Below, one piece after another: positions 36,509-45,487 of a stretch of DNA of 64,000 nucleotides; positions within the stretch are counted from its first letter, which is position 1; every line of letters begins with the position of its first letter. Location: contig NZ_JANIDY010000003.1 in the NCBI RefSeq assembly GCF_026385525.1, positions 1-64,000 of the forward strand, written 5' to 3'. Both the position numbers and the translations under genes were made by a program. The notes beneath the pieces are model-generated. The model worked only from the letters and a program-made list of their open reading frames with translations. It was not told the origin of the DNA and did not search any database. The stretch comes from Bombella pluederhausensis (lineage in GTDB: Bacteria; Pseudomonadota; Alphaproteobacteria; Acetobacterales; Acetobacteraceae).

Positions 36509-36811
36509 TTAAGAGGCAGGCTGCAAGGGCTGCTGACGGATCACCTCCAGCACGGCACCATGTTCCTCGGCGTAGCTCGCCAGCTCCACAAAGTGATCGC
36601 TGGCCAGATGCGTCTCAAACCCGGCCTGACTGGCCCAGATTTCACTTACCGTGAAACGGCCCTTCTTTTCAGCATCACGGGAAATCTCGTAACGCTGGCA
36701 AGCTTCTTCCTTCAGCGAGTGGGCAGCACAGCTCTGCACCTTCTTTTCCAGCTGCGCCGCTTTCCCTTCTGGAATGGTAATCAGTGCCAGAATATGGATG
36801 GCTTCACTCAT
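36509..36811 (-). CDS. ABM-domain protein, putative quinol monooxygenase (YgiN-like)
   Basis: 100 residues, dimeric alpha+beta-barrel fold. IHILALITIPEGKAAQLEKKVQ at the N-terminus, then RYEISRDAEKKGRFTVSEIWASQAGFETHLASDHF, the standard ABM strand-helix order. ATG 36811 (MSEAIHIL) is chosen over an upstream ATG at 36847, which adds 12 residues without homology. Upstream partner of the ROK kinase; a functional link is not obvious. Confidence 0.82.
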   Translation of the reverse strand: MSEAIHILALITIPEGKAAQLEKKVQSCAAHSLKEEACQRYEISRDAEKKGRFTVSEIWASQAGFETHLASDHFVELASYAEEHGAVLEVIRQQPLQPAS

Positions 36812-37013
36812 CTCGACTCTCCCCGTGCTTCCATGCTCAGCCGTCAATCATGGCTCACTGAGCAAAACAGGCCCCGGCAACAACACAGTCCCAGTAGGCC
36901 ATCTGACGGGAAAAGCCACGGGATTTCTGTCTGCCTCCGCCTTACATGGTTGTGAGCCTCGACAAAAAACAGGGCCGTGTAAAGGCCCTACCTAGAAAAC
37001 TTCCTTTCATGAT

Positions 37014-37292
37014 TCATTTACCTAATTCGAAATCAAGATTTTTCAAAATGCGGCAAACAGCGACATTTGCATCAACAAATTCGTCCCAGCTATACTGCTC
37101 TGCATAATTCAGCTGATATTGTCGATCTACCCTACAAATATCTGGCCTAGTTTCGTAAATTAAACAACGCTTGCCTGTATCATCATAATACTGACAGCTC
37201 CCATCTCCTCGATCCAAATAACGTGTCTGTTCCGCCATATCTACATTTTGACAACACAGACCGCACTGAGTGCAGGGAAATTCTTTTGTCAT
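37014..37292 (-). CDS. YkgJ-family cysteine-cluster protein
   Basis: 92 residues, putative zinc or iron chelating protein. The cluster CTQCGLCCQN at residues 7-16 and later cysteines in GSCQYY, KRCLIYETRPDICRVD and AVCRIL match the YkgJ (CxxCxxCC) pattern. ATG 37292 shares one base with the stop of the nuclease-like gene upstream (TGATG), so translation is coupled. The DNA is AT-rich (37021-37080 has 21 G+C in 60). Last gene of the island operon; in this context it may mature or regulate its partner. No function is established. Confidence 0.88.
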   Translation of the reverse strand: MTKEFPCTQCGLCCQNVDMAEQTRYLDRGDGSCQYYDDTGKRCLIYETRPDICRVDRQYQLNYAEQYSWDEFVDANVAVCRILKNLDFELGK

Positions 37293-38914
37293 CACAACAA
37301 TGATGCCAACCAGTTTCGTGTACTTCCTAAATCTCCCATCTCAAATGGCAATTCGATACCACGCTCCCTAATTACTTTTTTGAGCACAAGGTTACGCTGA
37401 ATTTCATCATTACAAACTTTCAGGTCCAATGTAAAAGCCTGCAACTCCTCTGCATCAAGATTAAACTCTAACAAACTTAATTCAATTAAATAACGATCCA
37501 GCTCTGCATTAACAGCTTGGAACTCCTTGACCGTTTCTACATGCGGCATAAATGAATTAATACACTTCCAAACCTTCCGAGCTATTTTACTGTACAGTAA
37601 GAAGTAGTTCAAACCTAATGTTAAAATCCCCGTGATAAATGTACTGGCAAATGCCGCTAACTCAGCACCAAATGGAAAGTTACATATTGGTAACAATTTA
37701 GCATATGCAACTGAACCAACCACCGTACCCACCCCTATAGACAACAAAGAGACTATCTTCTGGCAGAGCTCGGTAAAACTTAGCTGATCTGGATTGAAGA
37801 CCATCAATTTAATAAATTCGATCAGCTGCCCCCATAATTCACGGATAATCTTTATCGCCATTTCATGAGTAGTAACAAAAATATTAAATAACGTTGTTGT
37901 CAGGCTTCCAAAGACACCTGCAAAAACACCATCCTTAAATACTTTCAGAAAATAGCTGAAACGCTCTTGTACGCGTTTCCATATCCCTTTGAGAGACTTA
38001 TTAATGCTATTAATAAATGTCTCAAGCTTGAAGTTTTGTTTAAGTTCATTAAGTAATGCAGGTAGCTGTTCACGCAACTCGAACCAGATCTCTGCCAGAA
38101 CAACTCCAAGCATCTGTCGGGTACCCATAGCTATCCCTGCCATACCAGCAGCCTTAGCTGTTTGATACAAAAACTTACTACTGGAATAGTATGTACGATT
38201 AATTTGCTGTTCATAAGCCCCCCGCGCTTCAGCATCACGCCTGCGCATGGCTTCAGAATCAACAGCTTTCAGTTCGGTAATCTTATTCTCGGTCTTACGA
38301 ATCTTGTCTTCTAAGACACGAATCCGATGCTGGTGCTCAGGTGTTTCACGTTTCAGACCCGCCAAGCGCTCCCGATCTCTAACCAACGTAGATTCATGCG
38401 TAGTGATCAGATCCGGTAATCTCTGCAGATAATTATCAATAGAAGCCTGTTTCTTCGATTTATTAACACTTTCATGTGTAGACTGTAGATTGCTGCTTTG
38501 GTTGGCCAAGTCTACTCCACTTAGACCTGCCAGTTCACGCCCTGCATCATCATGAATTTCCTTAGCACTAATGACATGATCAAGATTGCGTTTTTCATTA
38601 ACGCCCATCATGGTATTGCGGTACGGATCATACAAAGTTCCGCCTGTTTGACGGACTCCATCCTGCTGACCGGTACTTTTATAATTAGCATGCTCATGAT
38701 AGGCCTTACTGCTGTAAGCCTCACGTTGATCGTAGCGTTTCCGTTCCGTGTCTGTGGCCCACACACCATTACGTACGTTATGTATGGTGTCTACTTCACC
38801 ACCTTTCTGGTCTTTAAAGAGCAAGAAGTCCAAACCAAAGCTTGTTGCCAAGCTCTTTATTAAAGTCTTCTCAAGTTCCTTAGTCCAAGGAAAATCTTGT
38901 GCAGCAACAGACAT
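37292..38914 (-). CDS. Putative HNH-nuclease-like protein with C-terminal membrane domain, unrecognised family
   Basis: 540 residues. An N-terminal region holds LDHVISAKEIHDD (H113), then LAGLSGVDLANQSSNLQ (N142) and VNKSKK (N151), a spacing that fits the beta-beta-alpha metal fold of HNH nucleases. A charged coiled coil follows (about 165-235). Hydrophobic segments then occur at about 256-277, 327-347, 388-408 and 418-441, so the second half is likely membrane-embedded, with a soluble helical end. ATG 38914 (MSVAAQDF) is preferred; the frame opens ten codons earlier. Middle gene of the AT-rich operon, 54 bases after the glycine-rich gene. Nuclease activity is inferred from motif only. Confidence 0.6.
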   Translation of the reverse strand: MSVAAQDFPWTKELEKTLIKSLATSFGLDFLLFKDQKGGEVDTIHNVRNGVWATDTERKRYDQREAYSSKAYHEHANYKSTGQQDGVRQTGGTLYDPYRNTMMGVNEKRNLDHVISAKEIHDDAGRELAGLSGVDLANQSSNLQSTHESVNKSKKQASIDNYLQRLPDLITTHESTLVRDRERLAGLKRETPEHQHRIRVLEDKIRKTENKITELKAVDSEAMRRRDAEARGAYEQQINRTYYSSSKFLYQTAKAAGMAGIAMGTRQMLGVVLAEIWFELREQLPALLNELKQNFKLETFINSINKSLKGIWKRVQERFSYFLKVFKDGVFAGVFGSLTTTLFNIFVTTHEMAIKIIRELWGQLIEFIKLMVFNPDQLSFTELCQKIVSLLSIGVGTVVGSVAYAKLLPICNFPFGAELAAFASTFITGILTLGLNYFLLYSKIARKVWKCINSFMPHVETVKEFQAVNAELDRYLIELSLLEFNLDAEELQAFTLDLKVCNDEIQRNLVLKKVIRERGIELPFEMGDLGSTRNWLASLL

Positions 38915-38968
38915 GGCAACATCCGAAAAATAAGTAATGTACAAAACAACGTAAAGCTATCAAGGAGA

Positions 38969-40069
38969 TCAAGTAGATTCTCTACGGGCAGCTTTTTCCT
39001 TAGCCTTATCAATTTCCTGATCCAAACGATCTTTATTAAGGATCATCGAACCATCTTCATCTGTCTCCATTATCGATACACCATTTTTATCCTTAACAAC
39101 CTCACCATTAACATATTTGACCTTAAAAAGTGGCGTCGTAATCAAATCAACAAGAATGGCTGCCAAGGCATAACCATTTTGAATTGCATAAATGACAGTA
39201 TCATTCACCTGAGCCAATTTGGCCTGTGCATTCTGTTTGGTTGATCCAGAGGTTTCGATCCAATCGGAAATCTCTTTAAGAACCTCAAAATATTTATCAA
39301 ATTGTTCATAAATGGACTTCAATACAGAAAGAATATCAGAAGAATAACGTTTTATGTCACTAAGATTCTGTTGTGCTCTTTTTAGTTTTTCCACGGCGCT
39401 GTTGACTTCACTTTCTGCCTTACGCGCATTCTTCAGCGATTCCTCACCATGACTGTTATAAGCCCACCCCGCAATGGCCAGCACCGGACCCGCTACAGCA
39501 GCACCGAGAATTGCCGTGCCACCAGCCATACCCAAACCACCAGTAGCCAACGAACCACCACCAATAGCTGCTAATGTAGCATTAGTCGCAGCAACACCAG
39601 CTAAAGAAGATATAGCCGTACCAGTAGAGGCAGCACCCAGTGCCATTACACCTCCATATATAGCGAATCCTGTGGCAGCCCCGGTAACACCTGCTCCCGC
39701 TACAGTCCCCAGCACGCCAATGGCTGTATAACTGTAACTATCAACACTATTTAATTTATGCTTAGGAATGTTTATTTCCAATTTATCTTGTCGGCTAGCA
39801 TTTAATTTATGCAATAACTTATCAGCCAGTATTTTAAATTCATTAAAACACTGTCCAATACGTAGTTCTTCCTTTCCTAACACTTCAAGAGCCGAAGTTG
39901 TGGCGGCCTCCTGTGCATCAAAGACTTCTCTATTTCGAGCATAGCGTTTTTTCGCACGATTAACGATATCATCAGCCTCTGAATGGCTCTGATAGCCATC
40001 ATAGCCTTTCTTAACGCCATACGCCCCGGCAGCTAATGCTGCAGCACCAAGGATAAGAGGAAGTGGCAC
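38969..40069 (-). CDS. Glycine-zipper membrane/coiled-coil protein, unknown function
   Basis: 366 residues. A short N-terminal hydrophobic helix (PLILGAAALAAGAYGVKKG, residues 4-22) is followed by a coiled coil (about 28-100), a 90-residue Gly/Ala-rich hydrophobic region (about 115-205, e.g. GTVAGAGVTGAATGFAIYGG), a second coiled coil (about 206-275) and a charged tail ending KEKAARREST. The start is GTG 40069 with GGGATTTTATC in front. Similar gly-zipper plus coiled-coil proteins occur elsewhere, sometimes mislabelled chemotaxis proteins; I know no proven function. First gene of the island operon; a membrane pore or scaffold for the nuclease-like partner is possible. Confidence 0.6.
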   Translation of the reverse strand: MPLPLILGAAALAAGAYGVKKGYDGYQSHSEADDIVNRAKKRYARNREVFDAQEAATTSALEVLGKEELRIGQCFNEFKILADKLLHKLNASRQDKLEINIPKHKLNSVDSYSYTAIGVLGTVAGAGVTGAATGFAIYGGVMALGAASTGTAISSLAGVAATNATLAAIGGGSLATGGLGMAGGTAILGAAVAGPVLAIAGWAYNSHGEESLKNARKAESEVNSAVEKLKRAQQNLSDIKRYSSDILSVLKSIYEQFDKYFEVLKEISDWIETSGSTKQNAQAKLAQVNDTVIYAIQNGYALAAILVDLITTPLFKVKYVNGEVVKDKNGVSIMETDEDGSMILNKDRLDQEIDKAKEKAARREST

Positions 40070-40495
40070 GATAAAATCCCATCATGAATTATTTAGAATC
40101 TTTTATGATTTAGACCTAATTCTATTTAAAAAGGCAATCTATAATTTACATCTATAAAAAGTGCTTTTAGATCCATTTTTCCTTTAATATGTAATTAACC
40201 TTTGCCTTGATATAATAAAAGTAAGAGATATAAAGAAAACACTCATCTATACGCTAATTATTTAACCTTCCCCATAAGTGTTAGTCAGATGTCAAACACC
40301 CGTATGTTCATTCTGGACAAAATTTATAAAAGCTCAGCGCTAAATGTAGAACACTCTATTTTCACCATTAGGGCATTACAAAAAAATTACTAGTATACCC
40401 CTTCTGGAGGCTCCTTAATGGAGCCTCCAGCTGTTCTCCCCAAAAAACAGCAACGCTTTCACAGAAATGTCCACAAAAGACAACCTGATACAGGA
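40070..40495. other. AT-rich gene-free flank of the island
   Basis: 426 bases, very AT-rich in the left part. No credible reading frame. It must contain the promoter of the minus-strand island operon; TTGCCT and TCTAAA 17 bases apart (minus strand, near 40110-40140) is a weak candidate. The inverted repeat at 40404-40430 marks the return to typical composition. Confidence 0.5.
40404..40430. repeat. Perfect 11-bp inverted repeat at the island edge
   Basis: CTGGAGGCTCC and GGAGCCTCCAG flank TTAAT. No T-run follows on either strand, so it is not a standard terminator. It lies 66 bases downstream of the gcvT stop and at the composition boundary. Confidence 0.75.
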
Positions 40496-41638
40496 TCAAT
40501 GCCCTATCTGTGAAACGAATGGCAGGGCAGTAACTACAACCGTATGAGGCTGCCCGGCGGCATCAACAGCAAAAAGTCGTGTTCCTTCTGCCGCATGGGC
40601 AGGGGTCACGTACCCCATGGAAATCATGCACCGCAAAGTCGGGCTGAAACAGCCTGACGTGATACGGCCCACACGGTCGGTTCTGGCTTCATCTGAAAAC
40701 AGCTCCACACCGCCCGCCAGAAGAACATCCCCTTCCGGCTTCAACCCGACACGTTGACGATAAATGCCGTGTTCGAGCTGCCCTTCAATCGTTTCAGCGC
40801 CGGGATACCCACCAGCACGCTCCCCACCAGGGCGGCGACATACCGCAATATTGCCAACCAAAGAGGCTTCCACCGGCGAAGTTGTCTTGTCGATATCCGC
40901 ACCGTACAGACACAGCCCTGCTTCCAGCCGCAGGCTGTTACGTGCTTCCAGACCGGCAGGGGCAACATCCGGATGTTCCAGAAGACGGCGGGCAAATGCT
41001 TCCGCCGCATTAGCCGGTAGGCAGATGTCAAAACCATCCATCCCCGTATAGCCGAAGCGTGAAACGGTGATGATACCCCCCTCATGCTGAAGGTCGAAAC
41101 TGTCACGGTACCGCATACCCGTGATGAGTGATGCATCCAGTATCTGAGACAGTACGGCTGCCGCTGCCGGCCCCTGAAGGGCGATCATGGCCCGGTCGAA
41201 CTCCCGCACCAGCCTGCACTCATCACCCAGTGCATTCTCAATGTAATCAGCGTTGGCTTCCCGGTTTTTGCCATTCAGTATCAGCAGGAAATCCCCTTCC
41301 TGCCGTGAAATAGCCAGATCATCCCGGATGCCCCCCTGATCGGTCGTCAGCAGGGCATAACGTATCCTGTTTTTTTCCAGCCCCATGACATCCACAGGCA
41401 TCAAGGTCTCAAGTGCCTCAGCCACGGCAGTCATGTTGCCATCCTTAGCCCGGACACGCACCTGCCCCAGATGGGAAATATCAAACAGACCGGCCTGCTT
41501 GCGGGTATGCAGATGCTCTACCTCCATACCAGAAGGATAATGTGCGGGCAGTTCGTAGCCGTCATATCCTCCCATCTGGGCATTCAGTTCTTTATGAAGT
41601 GCCTGAAGGGGGCTGGGCTGTAAGATCTCATCCGTCAT
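40496..41638 (-). CDS. gcvT: Glycine cleavage system T protein (aminomethyltransferase)
   Basis: Transfers the aminomethyl carbon from lipoylated H protein to tetrahydrofolate. 380 residues. AGLFDISHLGQVRV, LTTDQGGIRDDLAI, the folate-site ALQGPAAAAVL, FGYTGMDGFDICLP, AGLEARNSLRLEAGLCLYGADI and a C-terminal barrel domain (GRITSGCFSPTL). ATG 41638 (MTDEILQPSPLQALH) is the natural start; the frame opens earlier. gcvH and gcvP are not adjacent, so the system is split or incomplete here. Lies 97 bases after panB. Confidence 0.93.
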   Translation of the reverse strand: MTDEILQPSPLQALHKELNAQMGGYDGYELPAHYPSGMEVEHLHTRKQAGLFDISHLGQVRVRAKDGNMTAVAEALETLMPVDVMGLEKNRIRYALLTTDQGGIRDDLAISRQEGDFLLILNGKNREANADYIENALGDECRLVREFDRAMIALQGPAAAAVLSQILDASLITGMRYRDSFDLQHEGGIITVSRFGYTGMDGFDICLPANAAEAFARRLLEHPDVAPAGLEARNSLRLEAGLCLYGADIDKTTSPVEASLVGNIAVCRRPGGERAGGYPGAETIEGQLEHGIYRQRVGLKPEGDVLLAGGVELFSDEARTDRVGRITSGCFSPTLRCMISMGYVTPAHAAEGTRLFAVDAAGQPHTVVVTALPFVSQIGH

Positions 41639-41735
41639 TCTGTTTTCATCCTGCCTGTACAGGGGGGAAACGGACACTCTGCCAGCTTCATCCCCCTCTG
41701 ACAATCCGGGCCTGCAAAGCGCCGGGAAAGGGTCA

Positions 41736-42569
41736 TCAGCCTTCAGACTCAAGGGCCTTCAGAACATCCGGCTTCATGCTCACACTCTGCGCCTGTGTCG
41801 GAAACGACCCTTCCTCAACCTGCCGCACATAATGGGATAGTGCTCCCACCATCTGCTCCCCAATCTCGGCAAAACGATGGGCATGGCGAGGAGATTTACC
41901 TTCAAAAAGACCTAGCACATCATGCCAGACCTGCACCTGCCCGTCACAACCCGGCCCGGCACCAATCCCAATGGTCGGGATAGCCACTGATTTTGAAACA
42001 CGCTCCGCCAGCTCCGCAGGAATAACCTCCAGCACAATGCCGAACGCCCCGGCTTCTTCCAGCGCACGAGCATCATCCAGCAGCTTGCGGGCAGCTTCCA
42101 CCTGCTTGGCCTGTGCCCGCAGGCCGATCTGATGCTGTGCCTGCGGTGTCAGACCCAGATGCCCCATGACAGGCACACCCATCTCCGTCAGGCGGCGGAC
42201 AATCGGGGCAATCTCCCGGCCACCTTCCAGCTTCAGAGCCTGCCCACCACCTTCCTGCATCACACGCCGGGCGGCATTCACCGCATCCTGCTCGGTCGCA
42301 TAGGAAAGGAAAGGCAGGTCCACCACGATGAGCGCCTTATGACTGCCACGCCGGACCATCTGGGCGTGATAGATCATGTCCTCCACACGCACGGGCAGGG
42401 TCGTGTCCTGCCCTTGCATGACCATGCCCAGAGAATCCCCCACCAGAATGACCGGCACGCCCGCCTGTTCGGCAATCAGGGCCGAGGCGTAATCATAGAC
42501 CGTGAGCATGGCGATCCGCCGGCCCTCATCCTTCATTTTCTGAAAGTCTGCGATTGTTGTCCGGCGCAT
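41736..42569 (-). CDS. panB: 3-methyl-2-oxobutanoate hydroxymethyltransferase
   Basis: First committed step of pantothenate synthesis, using methylene-tetrahydrofolate. 277 residues. MLTVYDYASALIAEQAGVPVILVGDSLGMV holds the Mg-binding aspartate in the usual place, then LPVRVEDMIYHAQMVRRG, EGGGQALKLEGG, GVPVMGHLGLTPQ, and IGIGAGPGCDGQVQVWHDVLG. The one-carbon link with gcvT next door is noteworthy. 23 bases after speE. Confidence 0.97.
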   Translation of the reverse strand: MRRTTIADFQKMKDEGRRIAMLTVYDYASALIAEQAGVPVILVGDSLGMVMQGQDTTLPVRVEDMIYHAQMVRRGSHKALIVVDLPFLSYATEQDAVNAARRVMQEGGGQALKLEGGREIAPIVRRLTEMGVPVMGHLGLTPQAQHQIGLRAQAKQVEAARKLLDDARALEEAGAFGIVLEVIPAELAERVSKSVAIPTIGIGAGPGCDGQVQVWHDVLGLFEGKSPRHAHRFAEIGEQMVGALSHYVRQVEEGSFPTQAQSVSMKPDVLKALESEG

Positions 42570-42592
42570 GATGGGGTTCCTTCTCTATGACC

Positions 42593-43474
42593 TCACGAAC
42601 GAGGGAGGTTCTGGGCGATATAAGGAGGCAGGCTGAAAGAGGCAACATGCACCTCTGGCGTCCAATACTGGCAGCTTCCCTCGATATTCCCTTCTCTGGC
42701 ACGGCGGGCCAGTTCAGTCACATCCAGCTTATGCGGCGGCGTGCCCTTCTTGGCCATACCCAACGTCATGAAACCACCGACATAAGTCGGCACGGCTGCC
42801 AGATAGGCCGTGACATGGGGGAAGAACTTGGCACGGCGGGCCGTTGTCTCCCGCAGCTCATCCGCCTGCTGGAAAGGAACACCGCACTGATTGACGATAA
42901 TCCCTTCATCCGAAAGGATACGGGCGCAATTCTTATAGAAATCATCCGTAAAGAGAACATCACCCACGCCGATCGGGTCCGTACTGTCCACGATGATGAC
43001 ATCAAAAGACGCATCACCAGCCTTTTTGACGTAATCGATCCCGTCCCCAACGATGACCTCAGCCCGTGGGTCATCCCACGCATCCTTACCGAACATGGGC
43101 AGATGCTGCTTGGAGAGTTCGATCACATCGCCATCAATCTCCACCATAACAGCCTTTTCGACCGTCTTATGCTGGAGGACACGGCGCAGCACACCGCCAT
43201 CACCAGCCCCGATGATAAGGACACGCTGGGGCTTCGGGTGCATGAAAAGCGGCACATGGGCCAGCATTTCCTGATAGATGAACTCGTCCCGTTCCGTGAT
43301 CTGCACAATGCCATCCAGCACCAGCACACGCCCGTGGCTGCTGCTCTCGAAAATGCGGATATCCTGAAACGGTGATTTTTTGTGGACCAGCTCTTTCACC
43401 ACTTTGAAGCGCTGACCCCAATCGGGATAAAGGGCCTCGTTAAACCAGGTCCCGGAAGACGTGCCAGAAGTCAT
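42593..43474 (-). CDS. speE: Spermidine synthase
   Basis: Aminopropyl transfer from decarboxylated SAM to putrescine. 293 residues. HGRVLVLDGIVQITERDEFIYQEMLAHVPL, the SAM-fold IIGAGDGGVLREV-like IIGAGDGGVLRRVL, VEIDGDVIELSKQHLP and the catalytic-aspartate loop IIVDSTDPIGVGDVLFT. The downstream partner speD (supplier of decarboxylated SAM) lies 177 bases upstream on the same strand. Confidence 0.96.
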   Translation of the reverse strand: MTSGTSSGTWFNEALYPDWGQRFKVVKELVHKKSPFQDIRIFESSSHGRVLVLDGIVQITERDEFIYQEMLAHVPLFMHPKPQRVLIIGAGDGGVLRRVLQHKTVEKAVMVEIDGDVIELSKQHLPMFGKDAWDDPRAEVIVGDGIDYVKKAGDASFDVIIVDSTDPIGVGDVLFTDDFYKNCARILSDEGIIVNQCGVPFQQADELRETTARRAKFFPHVTAYLAAVPTYVGGFMTLGMAKKGTPPHKLDVTELARRAREGNIEGSCQYWTPEVHVASFSLPPYIAQNLPRS

Positions 43475-43651
43475 GGCGGCATCCTTTCTTCTTCATGGAA
43501 CTACGCCTGCCGCCCACCATGGACGGGTACGGCATGAGACGCAGCCCCCTACCCCCGCTCCCTCACCCAGCATGAAAGCTGACCAGCGAACAGGAACATT
43601 CATGGAATCTATTGGAAATAAGGGAGAAAACCCGGTCTTTCCCGATCCAGC

Positions 43652-44134
43652 TTACCGGCCCGTATGTCGTGTCGAACTGACACGCCCACGCTTGAAGGCA
43701 TCAATCTCCACGCGCCCAGCCTGAAACAGCTCCTGCATGACAGGAACGGACAGATTGGGATCGCACACACCGCACATGAAGATATCAACGGCAGCGAAAT
43801 GACGCTCAGGCCATGTATGGATGGAAATATGGCTCTCGGCCAGAACCAGCACACCAGATACACCGCCATTTGGTGTAAAATGGTGGAAATGACCATGAAG
43901 AATGGTTGCCCCGGCTGCCTCGGCAGCACGCCTCAGAGTGGCGTCGATCTGATCGGGGTTATCCAGATTTCTGGCGTTCCAGAAATCTATGAGCAGATGG
44001 TTCCCTGCGTAGGTAATACCATCACGCTTGATGAAAAAGTCCTTACAGTCTTCAAAAACTGTATCGATTGCTTCTGTGTTCTGGATATCTCTCGGAAGGT
44101 CCGATTCCATCCCCAGTCGAGCAAGTGCGTCCAT
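43652..44134 (-). CDS. speD: S-adenosylmethionine decarboxylase proenzyme
   Basis: Pyruvoyl-dependent enzyme making decarboxylated SAM. 160 residues. The self-cleavage site is LAESHISIHTWPE, where the serine after glutamate becomes the pyruvoyl group; GATILHGHFHHFTPNGGVSG and AAVDIFMCG complete the small bacterial SpeD family. The C-terminus is longer than the Thermotoga type. Forms a polyamine pair with speE. Confidence 0.95.
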   Translation of the reverse strand: MDALARLGMESDLPRDIQNTEAIDTVFEDCKDFFIKRDGITYAGNHLLIDFWNARNLDNPDQIDATLRRAAEAAGATILHGHFHHFTPNGGVSGVLVLAESHISIHTWPERHFAAVDIFMCGVCDPNLSVPVMQELFQAGRVEIDAFKRGRVSSTRHTGR

Positions 44135-44270
44135 AACGTACCCCTGAACCAGTAGATTGCCGCATCCTCACCCAATGAAGGAGCGGAAGGCTTGACCTCT
44201 AGGGGAATATAACGCTTAACGCAACTCTATTCTGCTCCCTCATGGGTAAATTGCCCAAATGAAGCCACAA

Positions 44271-44301
44271 ATAAAAAATGGGGAGGAAAATCCTCCCCAT
44301 T
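44271..44301 (-). terminator. Rho-independent terminator of ilvC
   Basis: AATGGGGAGGA pairs perfectly with TCCTCCCCATT around AAA; on the minus strand the stem is followed by TTTTATTT. It lies 23 bases after the ilvC stop. Confidence 0.9.
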
Positions 44302-44323
44302 CGTAAAAGCCATTTATTGGCTC

Positions 44324-45382
<1,059 letters not shown>

Positions 45383-45487
45383 TCATCCTGTACCGACAGG
45401 GAGTTACTCCCCAAATATGAAATACTCAATCCTGCCGTCCTCATCTGAAATATTATTGGACGGCTGGTAAAACTGTTACCCGAAAAC

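Noticed and set aside
37014-40495. Island as a prophage or integrated plasmid remnant
   Set aside because: No integrase, tRNA-end duplication, structural phage gene or replication gene is present; only composition and the inverted repeat hint at transfer.
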